A stretch of DNA of 6,575 nt from an uncultured Lachnospiraceae bacterium (GCA_946639085.1 CAMPBP010000074.1:1-6575), one strand, 5' to 3'. Shown: positions 1 to 6,390, counted from the stretch's first letter. Notes: a model not told the origin generated them from the letters alone. A program made the numbers and translations.

Positions 1-356
1 GCTCCGATCATGGGATCAAGAAGGCCACCGCTTTCCTTGCTCATATCTGTGCAAAAAGAAAGAAGCTCGGCGGTCTCTACGGAAACGATAACGGTTTCAC
101 CCTTTGAATGGTTTATCCTGTAAATATCCGAACTTTCAATACTCTTGTTTAAAAGACTGTCATAGTATGCCGCTTTTTTAAGGCACGAATCGGCTGCTTT
201 CCCGGCGTTTTCACCGTAAAAAGTGAGCGATATCACCGTATCAAAATAGAAGCCCGAAACCGAAGTTTTTTCGGGCATGTCTTTGCCGCATGAACATAGT
301 GAAAACACGGATATTACGATCATTAAAGTCGAAAGGACTTTACTTTTTGATACCAT
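1..356 (-). CDS. apbE: ApbE-family FAD:protein FMN transferase, lipoprotein (partial, C-terminus outside window)
   Basis: The open frame starts at ATG 356-354 and stays open to the left edge (118 codons visible). A good Shine-Dalgarno site, AAGGAG at 367-362, lies 5 bases before the ATG and fixes the start. The N-terminus is a lipoprotein signal: a hydrophobic stretch at residues 8-20 followed by L-C-S-C-G, with Cys23 the likely lipidated residue. The following sequence has the ApbE pattern: FYFDTVISLTFYGE at 36-49, a helix ending in the S-x-I-Y-R-I-N element at 76-82, and GGLLDPMIG at 110-118, matching the family's G-x-x-D-P-x-x-G flavin-site block. Known for the family: ApbE attaches FMN from FAD to Thr residues of membrane flavoproteins such as Rnf/Nqr subunits, outside the membrane and using Mg2+. 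Inferred: the same role here, since Rnf is common in Clostridia; the target is not in the window. The catalytic C-terminal part cannot be judged. The gene is divergent from the GH25-like gene. Confidence 0.86.
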   Translation of the reverse strand, partial: MVSKSKVLSTLMIVISVFSLCSCGKDMPEKTSVSGFYFDTVISLTFYGENAGKAADSCLKKAAYYDSLLNKSIESSDIYRINHSKGETVIVSVETAELLSFCTDMSKESGGLLDPMIG

Positions 357-384
357 TGTCGCTCCTTGATAAACCGTTTGTTTA

Positions 385-411
385 ATGATACTCTATATTA
401 ATAAAAAACAA
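385..411 (-). promoter_or_regulatory. weak candidate promoter for the apbE-like gene
   Basis: Read on the minus strand, TATCAT (390-385, 5 of 6 to the -10 consensus) is preceded by TTGTTT (411-406) with a short 15-base spacer. Transcription would begin near 378 and give a leader of about 20 bases carrying the AAGGAG site. The spacer is two bases below optimum, so this is only the best of several AT-rich candidates in the divergent gap. No convincing promoter was found for the opposite GH25-like gene; TTGATA (366-371) with TACTCT (389-394) is the best and is poor. Confidence 0.25.
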
Positions 412-428
412 CAGACAAATCGTCTGTT
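410..428. repeat. 7-bp inverted repeat in the divergent intergenic gap
   Basis: AACAGAC (410-416) and GTCTGTT (422-428) are perfect inverted copies separated by AAATC. The repeat ends 17 bases before the ATG of the GH25-like gene. On the minus strand the hairpin is followed at once by G and six Ts (409-403), so it resembles a short terminator or attenuator facing the apbE-like gene. On the plus strand it would sit in the 5' leader of the GH25-like gene. The stem is short and has only three G-C pairs, so it may equally be a repressor half-site pair or chance. Confidence 0.4.
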
Positions 429-445
429 ATGCATGGGAAACGCAG

Positions 446-1540
446 ATGAAACTTGATGACGATTACAATTCATCATATGAGAAGGGAAGATATCAGTCAA
501 CGATGGCGGCAGTGATCGTTCTTACGGTCATAGCCGTTGTTATTGTTGTGCTTATAGCCAATGCCGACAAGATAAAGAAAAGATCCGCCAATTCCGTCTC
601 AAGTGTTTCCGTTTCGGTTGTTCCTGATTCTGTTTCCGAGGAAGAATATACTTACGGTGTTTCTTCACTTCATCCCGAAGATCTAGATTTTTATCAGATG
701 TATAAAGGCGAGGAGAGCGTGGAGCCTGAAACCGAATCGGTATCCGAAGAAGAGGTTGTTGAATTGGGACCCGAAGAAGACGGAAAACACACACTCGTCA
801 CTTATTATGATGGAACCACAGAATGGGTTTCCATAAGCAAATATATTACAAAGAATATCTATGATTACACAAACCTTTACAACCAGGACGGTATCATGGA
901 GTATTCCAAGAACGGTCATGTGATCAGTTCCTTCGGTGTCGATATTTCCAAAGAGCAGGATTACGTCGATTTTAACAAGTTAAAAAAGGCGGGTTGCGAT
1001 TTTGTAATGATAAGAGTCGGTCAGCGCGGATATACTTCCGGACAGATCACCATAGACGACTATTTTGAAGACAATATTAGAAGAGCTTCACAGGCGGGCT
1101 TGGAGATAGGTGTCTATTTCTGGTCTCAGGCAGTAACGGAAGAAGAAGCGATAGAAGAAGCTCAATTTGTAATCGATAACGTTAAAGACTATACGCTTGT
1201 TTATCCCGTGGCTTTGGTAATGCAATATCCCGAAGAAGGAACAGCCAGAGTCGAGGCACTAACCAGAGCGGATAAAACGACCGTCACCAGAGCATTTTTA
1301 AAGAAGATAGAAGAAGCCGGATACAAGAGCGTTGTATACGGCGACAAAGCATGGCTTATCAAATATCTTGAACTGAACAAAGTGGCGTCGGATTATGACG
1401 TATGGTTAAGCGAAGAAGGAGATCTTCCCACGTATCCTTATGAGTTTACGATGTGGCAGTACAACAAGAAAGGATCCATTTCCGGCATAAAAGGAGACGT
1501 TTCTTTTAACATCAGTATGGTGGATTACACATTAAGATAG
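446..1540 (+). CDS. membrane-anchored GH25 (lysozyme-fold) protein with substituted active site
   Basis: 364 residues. A short cytoplasmic N-terminus is followed by one transmembrane helix at about 20-38 and a positive stretch (DKIKKR), predicting a type II protein with its bulk outside. Residues 48-112 form a Ser/Val/Glu-rich linker in which SVSEEE occurs twice (62-67, 98-103). A small W-V-x-I-S / YDYTNL segment (about 115-157) leads into a GH25 domain (160-364): FGVDIS at 163-168, FVMIRVGQRGY at 186-196, GVYFWSQA at 222-229, DVWLS at 318-322, MWQYN at 336-340. Known for the family: GH25 muramidases cleave the MurNAc-GlcNAc bond using a D-x-E pair plus two more Asp. Seen here: Asp166 remains, but the D-x-E after YPVAL reads V258-M-Q260, and the final V-D-x-N reads V-S353-F-N. 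It is therefore probably not hydrolytic; peptidoglycan binding or a structural role is inferred. Start 446 is the only in-frame ATG before the helix, and its ribosome site is weak (GGGAAA). The 3' end overlaps the convergent gene by 9 bases. Confidence 0.88.
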   Translation: MKLDDDYNSSYEKGRYQSTMAAVIVLTVIAVVIVVLIANADKIKKRSANSVSSVSVSVVPDSVSEEEYTYGVSSLHPEDLDFYQMYKGEESVEPETESVSEEEVVELGPEEDGKHTLVTYYDGTTEWVSISKYITKNIYDYTNLYNQDGIMEYSKNGHVISSFGVDISKEQDYVDFNKLKKAGCDFVMIRVGQRGYTSGQITIDDYFEDNIRRASQAGLEIGVYFWSQAVTEEEAIEEAQFVIDNVKDYTLVYPVALVMQYPEEGTARVEALTRADKTTVTRAFLKKIEEAGYKSVVYGDKAWLIKYLELNKVASDYDVWLSEEGDLPTYPYEFTMWQYNKKGSISGIKGDVSFNISMVDYTLR

Positions 1541-2329
1541 ATCATTAAGTTCGGTGATTTTAGAAGATATCTCAACATTTGAATATATAGAAGCATATTC
1601 TCTTGCGCTTATACCCTCAATAAAGTTTTGAGGGTATTTTTTTGTGCATCCCTTTTTCTTAAGCTCATCCACTGCTTTGTTGTATGCTATGGCGGCTTCA
1701 ATCTCGTCGGAGTACCGCCCGATTATAAATTTACCGTTTATGTTTATTGAAGCCTTATAAATGGCATCAAGTTTCTTCTCTTCTCTTGTGACTCCGAAAT
1801 ATCTGTTGACGATCTCAATATTTTCACGTCTCAGATCGAAAGAGTCATGGTTTATCAAGCGGTAATCACGTCCTTCCACGGCATGAGCCCGTATGTTTAA
1901 ACGATCCAGCAAAGAAACCTGAGAACCGTAATCCGCAACGAACAAATGATTCCCTCGCTTCATCAGTTTGTGAGAAGAAAGGTAAAACAGATCGTCCATA
2001 TCAAACTTGTAAACTTCCGTAGGGGAGTAGTGATATGAAAAATAACGTTTTTCGAGATAAATGGGGTTTGAAATATAGATATTGTTGTCTCTTAAATTGC
2101 ACAGGACGACAAATTTCTCAAAAGACAGAGGACAGTCTTTGGGGTAATCGTTTACGGAAATGTTTGAGGAAAGAAGCTTTTTACCGTAGTTGTATGCGGC
2201 GTTTGCATCTTTTAACGAACCGTAACTGCCCAGGCTTATGTGTTTATTGTCTTTTGTAAGAGAAGCTCTGTAGTTTAAAGATCCGTCTTTTTTTGTATCC
2301 TGATAGACGCCTTCTTTGTTGTTTTTCAT
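1532..2329 (-). CDS. AP2 - HNH-like - AP2 domain protein (possible homing-endonuclease relative)
   Basis: 265 residues from the chosen start. An AP2-like domain at about 7-53 (GVYQDTKKDG..., LGSYGSLKDANAAYNYGKKLL) is repeated at 179-227 (GVTREEKKLDA..., IGRYSDEIEAAIAYNKAVDEL). Between them, about 66-176, lies a segment ending in RLINHDSFDLRRENIEIVN, which matches the second half of AP2-associated HNH nucleases (V-D-H-x-x-G-x-x-x-D-N-R-x-x-N-L); His161, Arg168 and Asn170 are retained, but the first HNH histidine block is not clear. Known: AP2 domains bind DNA, and HNH-AP2 proteins are often homing endonucleases. Inferred: a DNA-binding protein, possibly a decayed nuclease or a regulator. The frame extends to an ATG at 2386, but that has no ribosome site and lies inside the apparent promoter's -35 box; ATG 2329 has GAGG (2338-2335) 5 bases upstream. 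The C-terminal 35 residues run across the GH25 gene's terminator, and the stop overlaps that gene by 9 bases. Confidence 0.75.
   Translation of the reverse strand: MKNNKEGVYQDTKKDGSLNYRASLTKDNKHISLGSYGSLKDANAAYNYGKKLLSSNISVNDYPKDCPLSFEKFVVLCNLRDNNIYISNPIYLEKRYFSYHYSPTEVYKFDMDDLFYLSSHKLMKRGNHLFVADYGSQVSLLDRLNIRAHAVEGRDYRLINHDSFDLRRENIEIVNRYFGVTREEKKLDAIYKASININGKFIIGRYSDEIEAAIAYNKAVDELKKKGCTKKYPQNFIEGISAREYASIYSNVEISSKITELNDLS
1611..1643 (+). terminator. intrinsic terminator of the GH25-like gene, inside the opposing coding sequence
   Basis: ATACCCTCAA (1611-1620) pairs perfectly with TTGAGGGTAT (1628-1637) across the loop TAAAGTT, giving a 10-bp stem followed by seven Ts (1637-1643). It lies about 70 bases after the stop of the GH25-like gene and is oriented to end its transcript. 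The same bases encode the KYPQNFIEGI segment of the convergent AP2 protein. On the minus strand the stem is not followed by Ts, so it would not stop the AP2 transcript. Confidence 0.8.
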
Positions 2330-2358
2330 TGTTTCCTCAAATGTCGCGTTCAAATTGG

Positions 2359-2386
2359 ATTGTATAACCGTTTTCGAAATTGTCAT
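2359..2386 (-). promoter_or_regulatory. sigma-A type promoter of the AP2-domain gene
   Basis: On the minus strand ATGACA (2386-2381, 5 of 6 to the -35 consensus) and TACAAT (2364-2359, 5 of 6 to the -10 consensus) are separated by 16 bases. Transcription would start near 2352 and give a leader of about 23 bases that contains GAGG (2338-2335) before ATG 2329. The promoter covers the upstream in-frame ATG at 2386, which supports 2329 as the real start. Confidence 0.55.
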
Positions 2387-2437
2387 TAAATTATCAAACT
2401 AATTCGCCAAAAACAGACGATTAATTTGATTTTTGGG

Positions 2438-2466
2438 TTGCTAAATAGGTACGTCGGGTATAAAAT
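2438..2466 (+). promoter_or_regulatory. candidate promoter for the hypothetical gene and cstA
   Basis: TTGCTA (2438-2443, 4 of 6) and TAAAAT (2461-2466, 5 of 6) are 17 bases apart, and transcription would begin near 2473, about 24 bases before ATG 2497. The surrounding DNA is AT-rich, so chance matches are likely. No CcpA-type cre site was recognised here. Confidence 0.4.
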
Positions 2467-2496
2467 CTATTAAAATATTATTAATTTCGGTATTGT

Positions 2497-2988
2497 ATGA
2501 CACCAAGAGAAGCTCTGGAAGCACTGCTTCCCTCATATAAAACATATTATAACATCATTTCGGAGAATGTGACACAGCCCTTCGATGCGGAGGCTGTCTT
2601 TAATTCCCATAATGAACAGTATTATTTCGTAAAGAAGGCCAAAGTCGCGGATGTTGATTCCAACGAGTTCGTGTTCTTCAAAACGGCTGAGATACTGGAT
2701 AAAGAAACCTTTGAAACACTTGATAAAAGAGCATGGGAAGAAGGAATCAAAAGAGTTGAACCTTCCTTTGGCCATAAGAATTCCGATGTTACGCTTATTA
2801 TTATTGCCGATCGGATAAATGTTGACTGTTTTGAACGCATAAAGAAAGCGCATCATTACACGTCATATTGCTTTAGCTTAAAAGGCTACAGCAATTACAG
2901 AGTGGTTGCTCTGGAACTGAAACTTAGAAGACTTGCCTACAACCGCCGTGGCAAGGAATTGAAGAAGATGTTCCTGCAATATTTATAA
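2497..2988 (+). CDS. conserved hypothetical protein of Firmicutes, upstream of cstA
   Basis: 163 residues, soluble, no signal peptide or membrane segment. I recognise the pattern from uncharacterised clostridial proteins of about this length (possibly the family named DUF8052; the number is from memory). The N-terminus MTPREALEALLPSY is helical. The core EFVFFKTAEILD (57-68), FETLDKRAWEEGIKRVEP (72-89), HKNSDVTLIIIAD (93-105) and HHYTSYCFSLKGYSNYR (119-135) suggests an alpha/beta fold, and the C-terminus is strongly basic (LAYNRRGKELKK, 146-157). No catalytic motif can be named. The start at 2497 has no visible Shine-Dalgarno site (TTTCGGTATTGT precedes it), but the conserved-looking N-terminus and the promoter spacing support it. 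cstA begins 35 bases after the stop with no terminator between, so the two are probably co-transcribed. A link to CstA function is inference from position only. Confidence 0.8.
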   Translation: MTPREALEALLPSYKTYYNIISENVTQPFDAEAVFNSHNEQYYFVKKAKVADVDSNEFVFFKTAEILDKETFETLDKRAWEEGIKRVEPSFGHKNSDVTLIIIADRINVDCFERIKKAHHYTSYCFSLKGYSNYRVVALELKLRRLAYNRRGKELKKMFLQYL

Positions 2989-3023
2989 AAATCATTTTTA
3001 ATCTTTTTTAAGAGGAGAGAGAC

Positions 3024-4730
3024 ATGACAGCATTATTAATCATCATTGCAGCTATTGCATTGCTGTTCTGCGGCTATGTGTTCTACGGATCATGGCTTGC
3101 TATGCAGTGGGGTATTGACCCGACCAGAAAGACTCCTGCAGTTGAGAAAGAAGACGGTGTTGACTATGTTGCGGCTAAACCCGCAGTACTTATGGGACAT
3201 CATTTTTCATCCATAGCAGGTGCAGGTCCCATTAACGGTCCTATTCAGGCTTCCGTATTCGGATGGCTCCCCGTTTTCCTGTGGTGTGTAATCGGCGGTA
3301 TTTTCTTTGGCGGACTTCAGGATTTCGGTTCATTATTTGCATCAATTCGTCATGACGGAAAATCCGTAGGCGAGATCATCAAGGATTCTATGGGCGCAAG
3401 AGCAAAGAAACTTTTCATCATCTTTGCATTGCTCGTACTTATTCTTGTTATCGCTTCATTTGTTAACGTTGTTGCAGGTACATTCGCATCCGATCATTTC
3501 GGAATTACTACCGGCGCGGCAGTAACCGGTAACGAGACTACGGCGATCATTTCACTTTTATTCATTATTCTTGCTATTATTTACGGTATCATCACCAACA
3601 AGGCAGGCTTATCCATCGTTCCCGCAACGATCATCGGTCTTGTAGGCGTTGTTGTTTCCGTAATTATCGGTCTTAATGTCGGATTTGCCATGACACGTAC
3701 GGCTTGGATCGTTGGAATCGGTATTTACATTGCGGTTGCTTCACTTGTTCCCGTATGGATTCTTTTGCAGCCCAGAGATTACCTTTCCAGCTATCTTCTT
3801 TACTTCATGATGGGTCTTGCTGTGATCGGTATCATCGTTGCTGCAGTTACTAAGACCGCATCATTTGACATTCCCGTATTCACAGGATGGAAGACAGGTA
3901 TCGGAACATTGTTCCCTGCATTGTTCATCACCGTTGCATGCGGCGCATGTTCAGGTTTCCATTCACTTATTTCTACAGGAACTTCTTCAAAACAGCTTGA
4001 TAACGAGAAGAACGCAAAGGCTATCGGATATGGCTCAATGCTTATCGAATCCGCACTTGGTATCGTTTCTCTTATCGCTGTAGGTATGGTTTACCAGAAA
4101 TACCTTGCAGGCGAGTTCGGATCACCTTCCGCAGCATTTGCGGCAGGTATCGGTATCATGTTCGGTAACGAAGGTTCCACTCAGTACAAGACCATTTACG
4201 CACTCCTTACTTTGGCAGTTTCCGTATTTGCTCTTACATCACTTGACACAGGTACAAGACTTTCACGTTTCATGTTCTCCGAACTTTTCCTTAAAGAAGA
4301 GGAAGCAACATGGAAAGACGCTAAGGGCGTAAGAAAGCTTCTTGCTCATCCTATGTTCGGTACCACCATCATGGTTGTGATCGGATGTATCCTCGGCGGA
4401 CTTAAGCTTTCTGCTATTTGGGGACTTTTCGGTGCAGCTAACCAGCTCCTTGCAGGTCTTGCACTTATGGCTGTTGCTACATGGCTCGGAAACGTTGGAA
4501 AGAACAACAAGATGTTCTACATCCCCATGACATTCATGCTTGTTGCTACACTTACAAGCCTTGTTATTACCATCCTTAAGAAATTCAAGGCTATCGGCGG
4601 CGGAGAAGCTGTATGGGGCGACTGGTTCCAGCTTGTATTTGCACTTGCAATGGCAGTGCTTGCTATCATCCTTGCAATAGAAGGCTGCCAGACATTCGCT
4701 AAGCAGTGGTCAAAAAAGGCTAAAGCTTAA
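3024..4730 (+). CDS. cstA: CstA-family carbon starvation transporter
   Basis: 568 residues, an integral membrane protein with roughly 14 hydrophobic segments; the clearest are near 3-22, 82-98, 129-153, 173-190, 196-218, 228-248, 258-276, 293-310, 338-355, 391-406, 447-465, 500-517 and 535-553. Family signatures are MGHHFSSIAGAGPINGPIQA (57-76), the FGGLQDFGSLFASIRHDGKS loop (95-114), VWILLQPRDYLSSY (244-257), ACGACSGFHSLISTGTSSKQ (305-324) and SLDTGTRLSRF (406-416). Known: E. coli relatives CstA and BtsT take up pyruvate (peptides were the earlier proposal), with proton coupling in BtsT. Substrate here is inferred as pyruvate or a similar small nutrient. It is shorter than E. coli CstA (about 700 residues), as in many Clostridia. 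The start is fixed by GAGGAG (3012-3017), 6 bases before the ATG. The strong ribosome site and codon use suggest good expression. It follows the hypothetical gene and ends at a strong terminator. Confidence 0.95.
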   Translation: MTALLIIIAAIALLFCGYVFYGSWLAMQWGIDPTRKTPAVEKEDGVDYVAAKPAVLMGHHFSSIAGAGPINGPIQASVFGWLPVFLWCVIGGIFFGGLQDFGSLFASIRHDGKSVGEIIKDSMGARAKKLFIIFALLVLILVIASFVNVVAGTFASDHFGITTGAAVTGNETTAIISLLFIILAIIYGIITNKAGLSIVPATIIGLVGVVVSVIIGLNVGFAMTRTAWIVGIGIYIAVASLVPVWILLQPRDYLSSYLLYFMMGLAVIGIIVAAVTKTASFDIPVFTGWKTGIGTLFPALFITVACGACSGFHSLISTGTSSKQLDNEKNAKAIGYGSMLIESALGIVSLIAVGMVYQKYLAGEFGSPSAAFAAGIGIMFGNEGSTQYKTIYALLTLAVSVFALTSLDTGTRLSRFMFSELFLKEEEATWKDAKGVRKLLAHPMFGTTIMVVIGCILGGLKLSAIWGLFGAANQLLAGLALMAVATWLGNVGKNNKMFYIPMTFMLVATLTSLVITILKKFKAIGGGEAVWGDWFQLVFALAMAVLAIILAIEGCQTFAKQWSKKAKA

Positions 4731-4740
4731 TTGCATTCTT

Positions 4741-4771
4741 AAAGAGGTCGGTTCATCCGACCTCTTTTTTT
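4741..4771 (+). terminator. strong intrinsic terminator after cstA
   Basis: AAAGAGGTCGG (4741-4751) pairs perfectly with CCGACCTCTTT (4757-4767) around the loop TTCAT, giving an 11-bp stem that runs into seven Ts (4765-4771). It begins 10 bases after the cstA stop and separates that transcript from thrC. Confidence 0.95.
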
Positions 4772-4816
4772 GCGAGAAAATATATACTATTTGTTTTCGT
4801 TTTTATTCGTTTTACC

Positions 4817-4845
4817 TTGAAAAGCACTTTAAGATAGGTTAAAGT
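4817..4845 (+). promoter_or_regulatory. candidate promoter of thrC
   Basis: TTGAAA (4817-4822, 5 of 6) and TAAAGT (4840-4845, 4 of 6) are separated by the optimal 17 bases. Transcription would begin near 4852, leaving a leader of about 30 bases. That is too short for a T-box or riboswitch, and no T-box sequence or leader peptide with Thr codons is visible between 4772 and 4881. The preceding terminator makes a thrC promoter necessary in this gap. Confidence 0.5.
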
Positions 4846-4881
4846 TAGATGAAGTATATGTATATTGAGGTAGATGTGTAA

Positions 4882-6363
4882 ATGTATTATTCAAGCACCA
4901 GAGACAAAAATATAAAGCTCACGGCTTCACAGGCCGTTCTTAAAGGACTTTCGGACGACGGAGGTCTGTTTGTTCCAAGCGAGTTCCCGAAGCTTTCTTT
5001 AAGCCTCGACGAGCTTTCGGAACTTGATTATAAAGAAACCGCATATGTCGTTATGAAGGATTTCCTTGAGGACTATACGGAAGAAGAATTAAGAGCATGT
5101 ATCGATAAAGCATACGATTCAAAGTTCGATACCGAAGAGATTGCCCCCCTCACTTTGGCTGACGGAGCATATTATCTCGAACTGTTCCACGGTCCCACAA
5201 TCGCTTTTAAAGATATGGCGCTTTCCATACTTCCGCATCTTTTGACGACGGCAGTTAAGAAGAACAATTCGGATAAAGAAGTTGTTATCCTTACCGCTAC
5301 CAGCGGTGATACCGGTAAAGCCGCACTTTCAGGCTTTTCGGATGTAAAGGGAACAAGAATAATCGTTTTCTTTCCCAAGGATGGTGTTTCAAACATCCAG
5401 AAACTTCAGATGATCACCGAAAAAGGCAAAAATACAGAGGTTATCGGTGTTGACGGAAACTTTGATGACTGTCAGACAGGCGTTAAGAATATATTTGGGG
5501 ATGCGGAACTCAGAAAGAAAATGGCCGAAGCAGGCTTCCAGTTCTCAAGTGCAAACTCAATGAACATCGGTCGTTTGGTGCCTCAGGTCGTTTATTACGT
5601 TTATGCTTACGCAAAACTTGTTAAAGGCGGAAGGATAAGACCCGGCGATGCGATCAACGTATGTGTTCCCACCGGTAACTTCGGTAACATTCTTGCAGCA
5701 TTCTTTGCGTACAAGATGGGCCTTCCGATAAAAACTTTTATTTGCGCTTCAAACGAAAATAAAGTACTTTTCGATTTCTTTAAATCGGGTACTTACGATA
5801 AAAACAGAGAATTCATTCTGACCGATTCTCCTTCGATGGATATCCTTATTTCGTCTAACCTTGAAAGACTTATCTATCTTTCAACCGGTTGTGACGCAGA
5901 TAAGACAAAGTCTTTGATGGATAGTCTTAAAAACGGAGGAAAATATGATATCACCGATGATATGAAAGCATTTATAGGTGACTTCGTAGGCGAATACGCA
6001 GATCAGAAAGAATGTGCCGGAAAGATCAAAGATCTGTATGATAAGACCGGTTACGTTATAGATACACATACGGCTGTTGCGGGTGCCGCATACGATAAGT
6101 ATGTTAAAGAAACAGGTGACGAGACGGTTACCGTTATCGCATCCACAGCAAGCCCTTTCAAATTCTCAAAGGCAGTGCTTAAAGCCATTGACGATAAACT
6201 TCCGGAAATGTCGGATTTCGAACTTACGGATAAATTGTCGACGGTAGCCAATGTGGAAGTTCCCAATGCGGTCAAAGAACTTAAGACCGCAGAGATCAAA
6301 CACAAAAAGGTATGCGCAGTTTCTGAGATGAAACAATGTGTTCTTGATAACATGGGAATTTAG
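4882..6363 (+). CDS. thrC: threonine synthase (PLP-dependent)
   Basis: 493 residues, full length for the bacterial/fungal-type threonine synthase (about 430-500). It converts O-phosphohomoserine and water to threonine and phosphate, the last step of threonine synthesis, in the cytoplasm. Signatures: MYYSSTRD and GLSDDGGLFVP (22-32) at the N-terminus; FHGPTIAFKDMAL (102-114) with Lys110 the expected PLP Schiff-base lysine; TATSGDTGKAAL (138-149), the loop near the substrate phosphate; SSANSMNIGRL (222-232); and PTGNFGNILA (263-272), the PLP-phosphate binding loop. SPSMDILISSNLERL (316-330) is also typical. All key residues are present. GAGG (4867-4870) lies 11 bases before the ATG, rather far; an ATG at 4874 is out of frame and closes after 13 codons. 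No other threonine pathway gene is adjacent. The response-regulator gene follows after 27 bases without a terminator. Confidence 0.97.
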   Translation: MYYSSTRDKNIKLTASQAVLKGLSDDGGLFVPSEFPKLSLSLDELSELDYKETAYVVMKDFLEDYTEEELRACIDKAYDSKFDTEEIAPLTLADGAYYLELFHGPTIAFKDMALSILPHLLTTAVKKNNSDKEVVILTATSGDTGKAALSGFSDVKGTRIIVFFPKDGVSNIQKLQMITEKGKNTEVIGVDGNFDDCQTGVKNIFGDAELRKKMAEAGFQFSSANSMNIGRLVPQVVYYVYAYAKLVKGGRIRPGDAINVCVPTGNFGNILAAFFAYKMGLPIKTFICASNENKVLFDFFKSGTYDKNREFILTDSPSMDILISSNLERLIYLSTGCDADKTKSLMDSLKNGGKYDITDDMKAFIGDFVGEYADQKECAGKIKDLYDKTGYVIDTHTAVAGAAYDKYVKETGDETVTVIASTASPFKFSKAVLKAIDDKLPEMSDFELTDKLSTVANVEVPNAVKELKTAEIKHKKVCAVSEMKQCVLDNMGI

Positions 6364-6390
6364 TCGCAAGTTTTATGAGGTATTAAAAGA

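Noticed and set aside
429..449. Six-codon frame ATG...TGA whose stop overlaps the ATG of the GH25-like gene (MHGKRR)
   Set aside because: It has no ribosome site of its own and the overlap is easily due to chance; not enough to claim a leader peptide or translational coupling.
2035..2259. Plus-strand frame of 74 codons opposite the AP2-domain gene
   Set aside because: Cys/Arg/Leu-rich, no recognisable family, lies wholly antisense to a gene with clear domain structure; a shadow frame.
2412..2422. AACAGACGATT, also found inverted at 428-418
   Set aside because: A shared 11-mer is expected several times by chance within a window of this size, and the second site lacks the inverted partner; no common operator can be claimed.
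2330..2496. Possible small gene or RNA in the gap between the AP2 gene and the 2497 gene
   Set aside because: Only AT-rich promoter-like sequence is visible on both strands, with no frame, stem or RNA motif that stands out.
4772..4881. Possible T-box, threonine attenuator or riboswitch before thrC
   Set aside because: The gap after the terminator is only about 110 bases, with no T-box core sequence, no Thr-rich leader peptide and no second hairpin with a T-run.
6051..6369. Minus-strand frames of 67 and 100 codons antisense to the end of thrC
   Set aside because: They lack domain signs and lie fully inside a full-length, well-conserved thrC; shadow frames.
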